From Paraphaeosphaeria minitans (taxonomy: Eukaryota > Ascomycota > Dothideomycetes > Pleosporales > Didymosphaeriaceae): a stretch of DNA of 64,000 nt. Positions 33,393 through 44,413 of the stretch are shown piece after piece. Every line of letters starts with the position of its first letter. Position 1 is the stretch's first letter. Below the pieces are notes generated by a model that searched no databases, was not told where the DNA came from, and saw only the letters and a list, made by a program, of their open reading frames with translations. The position numbers and the translations under genes were made by a program. The DNA lies in NCBI GenBank assembly GCA_015832175.1, contig WJXW01000006.1, positions 2,418,001 to 2,482,000 on the forward strand. Reading direction: 5' to 3'.

Positions 33393-33705
33393 GAACACGG
33401 CGGGCGCGTCTCCACGTGTGAAGCTGCAGCGTCCGACGGCCACGGCTGCGGGTGGATGCAAGCGACCGGCGGGCTGTGCATGTATGTGTAGGTTGTACGG
33501 ATATATATGTATGTATGTATGTACGTAGGGTAGCCAGCGGCGTAGGGCTGCTGCACGTGTACGGAATAGAGATCAATAGAGGCCATTTCATACACCACCT
33601 GCCATTGAACAGCGCACGCGTCTGGCGATCCGCAGCAACGGCTGGGGGCTGTGTCGCGGCACGAAGCTTGTGGCAGGCCGAGGTTGTTGGTGGATGCTTG
33701 GTTTT

Positions 33706-33975
33706 GAGAAGGCTGGACTTTGGTCGAAGATGCTAGACTTCTGTCCAAGATGGTAATGAGGGCGAAGCTGGACTTTAGTCAAAGATGCTGGAGCGAGGCT
33801 GGCCTTTGGTCTGAGAAGCTACCGTAGACCTCAGTCCAAGATGCTAATGAGGGCGAAGCTGGACTTTAGTCAAAGAATGCTAATAAAGCGAGGCTGGACT
33901 TCGATCAAAGATGCTAGAGCGCGAGGCTGGACTTTAGTCCAAAATGCTAGAGCGCAAGGCCAGACCCGATCTACA
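33706..33975. repeat. About 33-bp degenerate minisatellite
   Basis: A core of about GCGAGGCTGGACTTTAGTCA followed by AAGATGCTAGA recurs about eight times with variable spacing (30-40 bp) and many substitutions. Confidence 0.75.
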
Positions 33976-34150
33976 GATGCTAACATTGTTAGTGCCCGTG
34001 AAATCAAAGTCGGCTGCATTCAATAGTGCTACCTAGTCTAGGTAGTCGGGCCTCCCGTGACATTCCAGAAGGCGGAGCGGTGCAGACGTAACAGGGCGGA
34101 TGCTTGGTGATGAGATGCATGAGTACACCAGCGGGGTGCTTGTCTGGTCT

Positions 34151-34260
34151 TGTCCTGTCCTGTCCTGTCTTGTCTTGTCTTGTCTTGTCTTGTCTTGTCT
34201 TGTCTTGTCTTGTCTTGTCTTGTCTTGTCTTGTCTTGTCTTGTCTTGTCTTGTCTTGTCT
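34151..34260. repeat. (TGTCY)22 pentanucleotide microsatellite
   Basis: Twenty-two perfect-length pentamers: three TGTCC followed by nineteen TGTCT. Because five is not a multiple of three, the run is open in several frames and creates Cys/Leu/Ser or Lys/Thr/Arg repeat ORFs that are artefacts. Confidence 0.97.
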
Positions 34261-35044
34261 TGCCTCGGGTCCTCGGTATGCTCACATCAATCGTCGACCA
34301 TCAACCACTTCTCGGCTTCTCCTCCTGCGGTTGTACTCGTCGACATGTGTAGGTAGACTAGTAGGTAGACAGACGACACGATCAGATGAAGTCCCTCCGC
34401 TGAAGGCTTCCTCGGCCCCTGAATCGAACCACCATCACCACCACCACCACCACCACACGTAGATTTACCTAATGCCGCACCTCCTCATAACCACTCCAAA
34501 GCACGACACGACACCGCGCCTCTTCGCGACATGCTGCTTCCCGCCAAAGGAAGGAGGCCCGCGGCTTCTGGCGTTGGAAGCGGCAGGTGGTGGCAAAGAG
34601 GGTCCGCGCCGCAGCGGAGCGCGCAGATAAGCTTCCTGCGCTTGGCCGGGCTAGGCGAGGTCCGCGCGGGTTGCTGCCACAGGCGTGAGGCCCACCGCAT
34701 CGCGTGCTCATCAGGATGTTCACTGTGCCGGGTTGGTGGGGGTAAACGGCGTGTGCAGTAGATACATGGACGTTTGAGGTTGTGCAGAGCGGGAGCTGGG
34801 CTTGGCTGGAATGGAACGCAGTCTCCGTCGCAGTGAGGTTCTGCTGCGTGGACTGGAGTGCAGATGTCCTTCTAGGTGGACCGGAATGCAGTCTCCGTAC
34901 AGATGATAGCGTCCGTCGGCATGATTCGATCGGAAGGCGATTTGATATCTACCTAGAGTCGAGCGGCGTGCATGCCAAGCTTTCGTGGCGGGAGCAAGAT
35001 TCCCGCCACCTTTCGTTCAGGGAGCCATCTCCACTATCTTTGGA

Positions 35045-35094
35045 GTAGGTAGGTAGGTCTACCTAGCGCCGGCGCTCCTAGGTACCTACCTACC
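35045..35094. repeat. Near-perfect palindrome (cruciform-capable)
   Basis: The left arm GGTAGGTAGGTCTACCTAG and right arm CCTAGGTACCTACCTACC flank a self-complementary centre AGCGCCGGCGCT. The arms are about 24 bp, with 11 bp perfect at the outside. Related TAGGTA strings occur elsewhere in the window (3330, 34029, 42700, 60218). Confidence 0.75.
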
Positions 35095-36592
35095 GTATAG
35101 GATGGGTCGCTTGTGACTTTGCTCATTGGGAAACCATTGCAGTGGTTTGCGGATCGAGGATGTCCTGGAGCACGTGAGAAGGCGCGAGAGGAGAGGTGAG
35201 TGGGGCGTTTTGCCGCCGAGATGGTGGGAACGCCTGCTTGCCGCTGAGACGGTGGGACGTTTGCTGCTGAGGTGATGGGACGTGTACGGTACCTACATGT
35301 GCAATATGGGTGCAATATGAAGTCAGGCTTGATGTTCGCCGGAGAGAAGCATTGCTCAGCGCCAGTCATCACGCGACACCCATCGAGAGCCCGTGCATCC
35401 CGACTTCGAACGAGTCGTCTACCTACTTCACTCTACCCTCATCATTCCACTTCCCTCGGTTGAACACGCCTCGATACTGTACTCTACCGCACATGTAGGC
35501 CTCGCCAAACGCACGGTCGCCATGGCCTTCATCACCTTCCCGTTGCGGCAGAAAGCTACCAGCGACTACACAGTGCCCAAGCCCGCCATGCATGGTATTC
35601 GCTCCTACATCTGCCGGCGCGGGGTTGGCCTGCCACACCCAATATCAATTTCGCAGATGCACGGCAGCCTCGCACAAGCTGCACTGCCTCGTGGCTACGG
35701 CGTCCATGGAGCGTGTTATCGCCATGCGTCTCTGAGCAGATCATCACCGCGCCGCTATCAGACGTACGGTATCAACGACACGGGTGCGACATACAGTGCT
35801 CGGTCGTCCCACCCTTCGTGAGCGTGCGCTTCACCGTATCTCTCGTTAATCGTAGCCTTTCTTGCCTAGGTGGAACGCCTCCGCGAGAAACAAGCTCGCC
35901 ATCCGTTTCACCCAGATACGCATATATCGCGGATGGCGTCCGCCTTGCCGTTGGCACAGTACGCATGCATCGCGCTGGCCACAGCAACGCTGTGCTCGCT
36001 GCGTTTGGTTCTCACCATGGCCTCGGGTTCCGCATAGCAGAGAACATGCAGAGCAGACGCTCGAGCACCTCCAAGTGTGCTCGGGACGGCGGCACGCAGC
36101 GCTGAGCATGATGCGCTGCAAGGGTGCGTTGGGTGGAATGCGCAACGACTGGGGACTGGACCCTCATCTTCACCTGCCTTTCCGGATTCGGTGTGCACCC
36201 CCGAAGGCGTTTCTCCGCAACAATCTCGGTGGCGACCACTGACTCTTCCAATCTTGATGGTGGTCAAGCCTTACTCCAACGGGCAGGAGTATGGTTCTAC
36301 GACAACTTCCATGCCTCTACAATCCACCACTGGCCGGGGCTCAGATAGCGCCGGGGGCCAAGCTGCAGAGACAGGGTACAGAGGCGCCTGAGCCGTCGGA
36401 TGGACATGGAGAAGCATATGCCTACTACCGTCGCGAGGCTGGTCCTCTGGACGGGTCCCGGCATGCTTGTTTGCAGCTGCAACCTACATATATTGGCATT
36501 GCACCCCTCCCGCTTGCGTCCTGCTATCGCAAAATCCTTTGACCTCAGCGGCCACCGTTTCCACTTCCTGTAGGACGGCCCAATAGCCCAGC

Positions 36593-39006
36593 ATGTCTAA
36601 CAATCCTGAGGTGATGGACGTGAACGTCGACCCTCTGGGTCAGGTCAATCCCAAGGTGTAAGTCACTGTTGCTTGTGTAACCATTCTCGATAATCTCCTC
36701 CTCGACGTTGGATGTATGCTAATCATGCCTAGTCCTGCGAACACGGAGAAGGAAAACACCTTCAACACGCCGGCCCATGCCTACGCTCATGACGACGAGA
36801 AGGATCTCAACGTTGAGCGCATCAAGTCTCTCGATGAGGAGCACCACGACGACTTCACAGTCGATCCGTTCAAGCCCTTCGACGATCTTCCTGAAGAGGG
36901 CAAGCACATCCTCACCCTTCGAGCCATCTTCGTCGGTCTCTGCTGCGGTGCTCTTGTCAATGCCTCAAACGTCTACCTCGGTCTGAAGACGGGATGGACC
37001 TTCACCGCCAATTTGTTCGGTGTAAGTTTGGTGAAAGTGACCGTTATTCGATCAGACACTGACCCACACAGGCCATCGCTGGTTTTGCCGTTATCAAGTT
37101 CCTCTCCAAGGTTGTGCCTGAAAGCTGGCCCATGCTCGGAGGTGGCTTCGGTCCCCGCGAGAACAACATCTGCCAGACTGCTGCCATGGCTTCTGGTGGT
37201 CTTTCCAGTGTCTTCGTCTCCGCTTTCCCGGCCATGTACCAGCTCAAGTTGCTCAGTGCGACCCCCAAGGAGGACTACTGGTCGATTGTGGCTCTTGCCG
37301 CCGTTTCTGGATACTTTGGTTTCTTCTTCGCCACGCCTCTGCGCAAGTTCTTCATCGTGTACGTAGCACGCGAGCTGCGCCTGATCTTCCCGACGCCTTC
37401 GGCCACCGCCATGACCATCCGTTCCATGCACCAGGCCGTCACTGGAGAGGCAATTGCGAAGATGAAGATGAAGGGCTTGTCTATTTCGTTTGGTGCCGCG
37501 CTTGTCCTACGAGTCGTTTCACAGTACGCTCCTGGTATCCTGTGGGATTGGCACTTCTTCACCTGGTTCCACATTTGGGCCAAGTATCATTCTCACGCGC
37601 TCGCTGTCGAGTCGTGGGGTTGGTTCCTAGAGTGGACTCCGGCTTTCATCGGTTCCGGCATGCTCGTCGGTCTGAACGTATCCATCTCGTTCTTAGGCGG
37701 CTCCATCCTCGCTTGGGGAATTATTGGCCCGGCTCTCGTGCACAACAACAAGGCCTGGGGCACCAACCTCGGAGAGGGCACCAAGTGGGACGGATACACC
37801 AACTTCGCATCCCTTTCTTTGGCCGCTTGCAACAAGGACTACCCGTCCCCTCGCTACTGGCTGCTGTGGCCTGGTGTGCTTCTTATGATTGCTGTCTCGT
37901 TCACTGAGCTTATCCTGCAGTGGAAGGTCCTCTACTTTGGATTCAAGGCTCTCTACCGTGGCATTGCTGCTGGTCTCTATGCTCTGGGCCAGAAGGCCGG
38001 TCGCGACCTATCTTGGGCTAGGAAGGCCGGTGCCCAGGCCGACGAGGATCTTGTCGAGGACTCTGCTGCGCCGCATGAGCAGGTCAAGATGTGGATGTGG
38101 GCTCCTGGTCTCATCCTTAGCATCGTCTGCATCTGCATTGTCCTCGGTGTCCAGCACGACATGCCCGTTGGTATGTCGCTCTTGTCCGTCTTCCTCGCCT
38201 TCTTCTTCTCCTTCGTCGCCGTACAGTGCACGGGTATCACCGACATCACGCCTCTTACTGCCGCGTCCAAGGCTTCGCAGATCATTCTCGGTGGTGCGAC
38301 AAAGGGTGAGCACTGGGACATCACCAGGGCTCAGCGACTCAACCTTTTCGGCGGTGCCATGTGCAGCATGGGCGCTAGCCAGGCCACTGACCTCGTCTGC
38401 GATTTCCGCACTGGCTTCCTCCTCCGCACACCCCCAATCTACCAATGGCTCGCCCAAGGTCTCGGCACCATCGTGGCCATGTTCCTCGCCCCCGCCATGT
38501 TCCAGCTTTTCGCGACCGCCTACCCCTGCATCATCGACATAGACGCCGATACCTGCGCCTTCGGCATCCCCTCCGTCTCCGCCTGGCGCGCAACCGCGGT
38601 CGCAGTCACCGACCCAACCTTCCCCATCCCGCCCTCATCCGGCTACTTCGCCATCGCCTTCGCCATCCTGGGCTCCGCCCTGACCGTGGTCCGCCACTAT
38701 GTCTGGGTCGGCCGCCTCGAGTGGATGCGCAAGTACCACCCCAACATGATGTGCATCGGCCTCGCCTTCGTGCTTGCGCAGACCCAGTACGGAACCGCCA
38801 TGACCATCGGGTCCGCCATTGCTGCGTACTGGCAGGCCAAGAACCCTGAGCACTTCGACGTCTACGGGTACGCGGTGGCCGCTGGTCTCATCGCCGGCGA
38901 GGGCATCGGCGGTGTCATCAATGCCGTGTTCCAGGTCGCCGGCATCGCGGGTGACAAGTACGGATCCTGCATTGCATCGCCTGCGGGTGAGATTGTTGGA
39001 TGCTAG
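36593..39006 (+). CDS. OPT-family oligopeptide transporter
   Basis: Exons 36593-36657, 36733-37021 and 37072-39006 (introns of 75 and 50 bp) encode 762 residues. A hydrophilic N-terminus ([16 protein letters not shown], then an Asp/Glu/His-rich stretch) precedes many membrane helices. OPT-like motifs seen include [20 protein letters not shown] in the first helix hairpin, [21 protein letters not shown] (shared with the YSL-like branch), [15 protein letters not shown] and [17 protein letters not shown] near the end. These carriers move small peptides, glutathione or metal chelates with protons; the substrate cannot be read from sequence. The start is the first ATG giving the conserved acidic N-terminus. 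The first two introns sit in the N-terminal coding part, as usual for fungal genes. Confidence 0.93.
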
Positions 39007-40578
39007 AGGGAAATGCAGAGAGGGGAGGGGTGCCGCTGTGACGGGAATTTTTTACCGCGATATACCACCATGTTGTTTATGACTCTAAAATCTATTGTTG
39101 ATACCTTAATGCACTCATTTGATTGGGCATTTATATGGCTGGGGCCGAGACGTGAGACTTCCCAAGAACTACGTAGATACCAAGGGCTGTAGAGCGGTTT
39201 TTGCTTCAGACGCCGTTGAGCGGCGTGATTGCCGTGTGAGACGCAGACAGCGCAAGTACCTACTGCAAGTGAGGGTTTCCCACGTCGTCTGGAGTTTTGC
39301 TCTTCATGTTCATGGATCGTTTCGGAGAGCCTGTTTCTTCGATTTCGCCATGTTGACGACGATGTTGCTGATCAGGTGTTCCGGCGTCCGCGCCACCTAG
39401 GTATCTGTGTCACGTGCCGGAGTTGGAGCAAAGACGATCGCGACTGACTTTCTCTGAACTACCTAGCACGGAAGACGTCGACACACTTCGCAACGCACCA
39501 TCAGACACGGCAAAGCCTCCCGGTGCATCTCTGCAGCAAGGTTGGGATACAACCACGCGTCAATGATTACGAGGTGAAGGGAAAGCTGTGTTGCCGCGTC
39601 GGGCGGATGTTCGCACGAGACGCTCTTATCCTCCCAGCCATCCTCCCAACACGACAGAGAAGCCTCGGCAGCCACCTACCGTACTTGATGTATCGAAGCG
39701 GCTCATCGGCAGGAGGATACCTCAACACGTACTTCGGGAGGAGCCGCTGAAGCATGCAATGCCTTGGATGCGGTGCCACACAGTTCGAGAAGTTCGCTTG
39801 ACTCGTGCACAGGTCGTGTGTGAAGCGCAACGGGTTTCAGACTTGTCAGCAATGTTTTCTCATCTTCACGCCGTGAGGCCTCCAAGCCCGAGGACGTGGA
39901 AATAAACGTGGCAAGGAGCCGTAATGATCTATGCGATTGCAATGTTCGATGCATGGCAGAGGTGGAGAGGTTTTGGGGATCAAGATTTTGGGAATTCTTA
40001 GAAACCGTTTCGGGCTTCCAACGCTGCGTCACAACATCCAGCGCCGCTCACCAAGTGTGGTTCCTTCTTGGAGAGCACTGCCCACGGCCATGTCAACACC
40101 TGTTCGCCAAAACGACTCCACTACCATCTCGTCAACTACCGGTGTGACCGCTGTCGCTCCTCCCAGCGTCGGAGAGCTGTACAGGGGGCCCCTGATGCCT
40201 CAAAACGGTTTCACCATGTCTCCGCACAATCTCGGGCCCTCCAGACCACCAGCATCAAAAGCTCATGCTGCGCTCGCTTCAGACAACGGAACCTTAGGAT
40301 ACCAAAATTATTTTCCACTCGCCTGTTCACAGTGCGCCTTTTTCGGCCTGGTACTTGTTTTATAATTTGTATTTTACCTTTTCCAGCGAATTGAGGCCGA
40401 GGTGCATTGATTGCACTCGTTTGCACTGAACGCACCGCTTCTGTGAAGAGATCTTGGTACGCATTGCGATTCGCAGTAGCGATAAGCTTTTTCGGGGAGA
40501 GCATTCGTAAGGGCCATACCTGGACTTGGGCTATCGACGCTTCATTCTTTTTCGACCTATCTGCCTCAGGCTTATGAG
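39007..40578. other. Intergenic region, OPT / coiled-coil gene
   Basis: 1.57 kb. A possible short plus-strand frame from ATG 40090 to 40365 (about 90 residues, starting MSTPVRQNDSTTISSTTG) is composition-biased and unrecognised, and may be non-coding. Nothing else is supported. Confidence 0.4.
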
Positions 40579-42147
40579 ATGTGGACAGCAAGTCGCGCTC
40601 CTGCTCGCCCTCAACGCACCGGATCTGTACACAGCATCGCGTCGGTGCACTCCGCCCACAGCAGACTCTCATCGGTAGCCAGCCCTCGGCTACAGCTCAG
40701 TCGCCAGCACTCCCGCAGCGGATACGAGAGCGACCAATCGAGCGACACTCTGAACGAGGAGGATTTCATCGCAGCTATGCCAGTCATGTGGCAGGGCAAG
40801 AGCCAGGAGACAGGATCAGCCGTTAGCAGACTGAGCCAAAAGTTTGCGACTGCTGTGAACGGCGCTCCACCAGCGGTCGCGCCATTGAGACCATCACCAC
40901 CGGCCCACAAGTCGAACATGGTGAGGAGAGAATACGAAGATGGTGCTCGCTCGCGGGCCAGCACAATGAGCACACTGAACGACGATGATCTGGATTTCGA
41001 ATTCCCAGAAAAGACACCCACAAACAAGACTTTCAGTGAACGAGATCGGTCAATACCTTACTACACCGGTGTCGAACCGGAGCCTCTCACACGTGTACTC
41101 AAGATCACTGAACAGCCTACCAGCACATACAGCGCAACAGACAAGAACATTCCCTACTACACGGGCATCGAACCGGCTCCGCTCTCGCCACTAAAGAACC
41201 TCTTCGAGAAGCCTACAGCCGCCCCAGCTGCAAAGAAGGCCATGGGCCCTCTAGAGTCGCAGCTCGCAGCGCTTCTGGACAAGGTCTCGCAGATCGAGGC
41301 AAAGAACCCCGTTGCGTCTGTCACTCCCGACGACTACGCCGCCATGAAGGCTCGTCTCGAGACCCTCGAAAGGGAGAAGCGCACCTGGAAAAAGCGCCAC
41401 GAAGCCATCTGGGCCCTCCGCGACGAAGACGTCGCCAACAACATGACGATCCGCACCGTGCTCGCCAAGACACGCCGCGAGCTCGAGGCCATGACCAAGC
41501 TCCGGGACGAAGACGTCGCCAACGTCCAAGCCGTCCGCATCAAGCTCGCCGAATCAACCAAGCAAGTCGATCGCCTGAAGTCCCAAGGTCCCGCCGCCAG
41601 CGGCCGCACGAGCCCCATGCGCGGCGGCAGACCACCCAGCATGATGCTCGAGCGCCGCGACACGACCGACCTCTTCGCCGCCGCCAAAGCCGCCGCCCTC
41701 GAACAGCGCGCCCTCGAGATGGAGAAGCGCAACGCCGATCTCCTCCGCCAGATCGAGACGCTCAGGGGCGGCGCCGACGTCGACGACCTCAACCGTTTGG
41801 CCGCCCACGAGGCGTGGAAGAGCGAAGTCGCGGCCATGTCCGCAAAGCTCGAGGCCAAGGACGCGGAACTCGCACACCTGCGCGCGGCAAAGCGCATGGC
41901 GATGCCGGCACCGGCACCGGCACCGGCCCCTTCTGGCGGGGCTTCGGCGGCCGCGGGGGCTGTACCGTGGCACCGCGTCGAGGCGATTCACGAGGAGCAT
42001 GCGAACTACCGCGAGCGCATGGGCGGCAAGCTCGCGGTGCTGCGGGCGGAGAAGGAGGGTCTGCAGAGGGAGGTGCACCGCAGGGAGGACGAGTGCCACG
42101 AGCTCGAGGCCAGGGTGCGGAGCTTGCAGCGGGGGGTGGGCGCTTAG
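40579..42147 (+). CDS. Coiled-coil protein with a duplicated IPYYTGxEP motif, function unknown
   Basis: A single exon of 522 residues starts at ATG 40579 (MWTASRAPARPQRTGS). Residues 1-130 are Ser/Arg-rich and probably disordered. At about 152-215 a short motif is repeated: RSIPYYTGVEPEPL and KNIPYYTGIEPAPL, each followed by a Thr/Pro stretch. Residues about 220-400 and 455-520 are heptad-rich coiled coil with another internal repeat, LRDEDVANNMTIRTVLAKTR and LRDEDVANVQAVRIKLAEST. An Ala/Pro run (about 440-450) separates the coils. I do not recognise the family. A structural or cytoskeleton/spindle-pole role would be a guess. High third-position GC and a long uninterrupted frame make a real gene likely. 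A further open frame at 42150-42365 is not joined by any in-frame splice I could find. Confidence 0.7.
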   Translation: MWTASRAPARPQRTGSVHSIASVHSAHSRLSSVASPRLQLSRQHSRSGYESDQSSDTLNEEDFIAAMPVMWQGKSQETGSAVSRLSQKFATAVNGAPPAVAPLRPSPPAHKSNMVRREYEDGARSRASTMSTLNDDDLDFEFPEKTPTNKTFSERDRSIPYYTGVEPEPLTRVLKITEQPTSTYSATDKNIPYYTGIEPAPLSPLKNLFEKPTAAPAAKKAMGPLESQLAALLDKVSQIEAKNPVASVTPDDYAAMKARLETLEREKRTWKKRHEAIWALRDEDVANNMTIRTVLAKTRRELEAMTKLRDEDVANVQAVRIKLAESTKQVDRLKSQGPAASGRTSPMRGGRPPSMMLERRDTTDLFAAAKAAALEQRALEMEKRNADLLRQIETLRGGADVDDLNRLAAHEAWKSEVAAMSAKLEAKDAELAHLRAAKRMAMPAPAPAPAPSGGASAAAGAVPWHRVEAIHEEHANYRERMGGKLAVLRAEKEGLQREVHRREDECHELEARVRSLQRGVGA

Positions 42148-44413
42148 ACGGCGTCGCTGTGGCGGGGCGGGGCGGTAGGCTAACGATTGCGATTCCGAGG
42201 GGTGTGGCGTCGGCGGGGAGTTCGTCGTTTCTGAGGGGTGTGGCGTCTCCGGGGGAGAGCATCGCGGCTAGGGCGAAGGTCGTGGTGCCGGGTGCGAGCA
42301 GGACGTACATGACGCTCGGTGGGAAGAAGAGCGTGGAGAGATTGAAGTTGTTTGAGTGGGTGTGAGTGTGGATGGCGTCTTTTTTACCGTAGGTACTGTA
42401 CCGTACCGTACTTAGGGGTTTAGATGGGATATCCCCATTGCTTGATACCTGGATGGATAGTGCATCGCCGCATACATACCGTGCCCCCAAGAAAGCCAGT
42501 CCGGCTGAGAATGTCACTTTAATTTCTGGTCAGGGTGTTCTGGAGATGAGTGTGCGTGTTTGACCTGTGGAGCTAAAACGGAAAGAAAAGAAGAGAAAAG
42601 AAAAGAAAAGGAATACAGTTTATCTAATAAGTATCTATCCATCCAACGCGGCAACATCGCTCCCTTGCCGCCAAGAACCCCACACGTACGGTAGACTACC
42701 TAACTACCTACCTACCTACGGAAGATACAAAAACTGCAAGCTTCAACCTACCAACGCTAACGCTAACGCTATTCACACGCGCCGTGCGACTGGGTAACGG
42801 ATCTGCGATTTTCTAGACGTTGTTATTATCATCAGCAGCTATGGAATTTCCTCACACTGTCGGTATCGTATCTCTAGGTAGATTGCGTTCATCGCGGATA
42901 TCAAGTTTGGAAAAGGCTTGCATTTAAGCACTATTCTACGTACCTGAACTACGTACCTATTTCTGGAGTTGAAAGTTTGGGGTGGCTTGTGGGGGGAAGG
43001 GTGTTTGATATTGTGGCGTATGAGAAACACGGGTAGGGCCTGTGGGCCCTACAGGACGATCACCCAAGAGGTGATCACATGACTGAGACGAGCTTCCCAC
43101 TCAGTTTACTACTTTCTTATGTAACCCAAGACTATATAGACGCACTTATGAACAGCAGAAGCCTGTTCAGTGACAATGGAGTTGATCACCCTAAGCAGTA
43201 TCTTCTAGCTCACCTCCACAGATATGTTATGGCGTTGACGATCTGAATTTTTTTTTATTTCTTCTTCAAGAAGACAATGGAGGATTCGAGGAGAATTGAA
43301 GAGGATTCTTGGGAGGGCGGTGGTGAGGCTGTTTTTTTCATATTGGGAGGCAATGGGTAGGGTAGGGTAGGGTAGATGTAAGTAAGACGGGGTCCGCACT
43401 AGGTTTGTGTTACGTACAAGGTCAACTTGAGGACGGGGAGGAGTTCCGTGCATCGGAATGGGACTTCTTCAACAAGAGCTGGATATGCATTGACCTTAGC
43501 ATGGGCTCGAAGGTGGAGTACAGTTGTTGTTATTATTATTGGAAACTAAGGAGCAAAACTTCCATACAATGTGGATAAATTTCAGGATTACCATTTTGAA
43601 GTACGGGAGAGTATGGAGACTGGGGGGAGGAGTCAAGGAGGACTTTGGAGAGGATCAAACAGGATGTTGAAGTCAATCCATCTTTAATAATCATGGAAGT
43701 GGTCTTTAGATCCTGAGCTTCGGCTGTTGTGGAAATGGTAGGATTGGCATGGAACAAATTTGTAGCACCGTATGATGGCACGGAGTGTTGTTGGACTGGA
43801 GCGGGCAGCAGCTATCTGCGTTCCAGGGAATTCTAACTGGATGGTAGATCTACCTAAGCGGGCCGGAGCGTCGGAAATGCGCACGACTGCACGTGATCCG
43901 GAACTCGGCTTCAGCGTCTCACCATCCACACGCGGGAACATGGTATATCTCCCAAAGATGAATTCGTAGCATGTCAGCTTCTGATCTATATTGTTTATCT
44001 TACTCCAACGTCTGCGAAAGTGACAACGGAGCCCGTCTGCGCGTTGAGAACGCCCCCGGACTCTCGCACAGTTGGGAAGAAAGGTTTCGCAGACATCATG
44101 GATGCCATGTGTGAAGCTGCACGGCGACTGCCATGAGAAACTGGACGTGCGGAATGTACCCCATCCTTTCACAACTCACTCTACCATACATTCTTGGATC
44201 TAGCATCTGATAACATATCGTGATGGTTCATATTTACTAGCCCACGCCCCTACCAGGTTCCAGTTGTCCCTCTTGGTCACTGTGATGTACATATTATAAT
44301 CTTCCTTACGAGCACAGCACTAGAACTGGAAAGCTGGAGGATCATATTTTGGGCCTGCTAAGACGTTGGAGACGCATGTGATGTAGGGATCGGCGGTGGT
44401 GAAGGGGGCATAC
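42148..44413. other. Gene-poor region with simple repeats and an LTR-like scrap
   Basis: Contains CGTAC-type repeats (42395-42413), an AAAAG-rich run (42572-42612), TACC repeats (42696-42719), AACGCT x3 (42756-42773), TAGGG x4 (43355-43375) and two strong hairpins (43033-43076). Short frames at 43684-44172 (minus) have no recognisable content. I call no gene. Confidence 0.5.
43033..43200. mobile_element. Possible solo-LTR fragment
   Basis: GTAGGGCC-TGT-GGCCCTAC (43033-43052, with one extra G) and GATCACC-CAAGA-GGTGATC (43058-43076) are followed by a TATA-like CTATATAGACGC at 43132. TGTGGGCCCTACAGGACGAT resembles the start of fungal Copia-type LTRs as I remember them. No target-site duplication or internal retroelement sequence was found, so this is tentative. 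Confidence 0.3.

Larger units (their letters stand above)
33393..36592. other. Long gene-poor region between SCO1 and the OPT gene
   Basis: 3.2 kb holding a minisatellite, a pentanucleotide microsatellite, a CAC run (34434-34457) and a strong palindrome, listed separately. Short open frames occur, for example plus-strand ATG 35521 to 35821 (about 100 residues, rich in Ser, Arg, His and Tyr), but none resembles a known family or shows clear codon bias, so I call no gene. Confidence 0.6.

Noticed and set aside
34395..34460. tRNA-like T-loop (GGTTCGATTC on the minus strand)
   Set aside because: No pairing T-stem, anticodon arm or acceptor stem could be built around it.
34100..34462. Frames encoding repeated Cys/Leu/Ser or Lys/Thr/Arg residues
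   Set aside because: They are produced by the TGTCT microsatellite, which is open in several frames by chance.
41789..42517. 242-codon minus-strand frame, Pro/Arg/Ala-rich
   Set aside because: Shadow of the GC-rich coiled-coil gene on the opposite strand; no motif or sensible composition.
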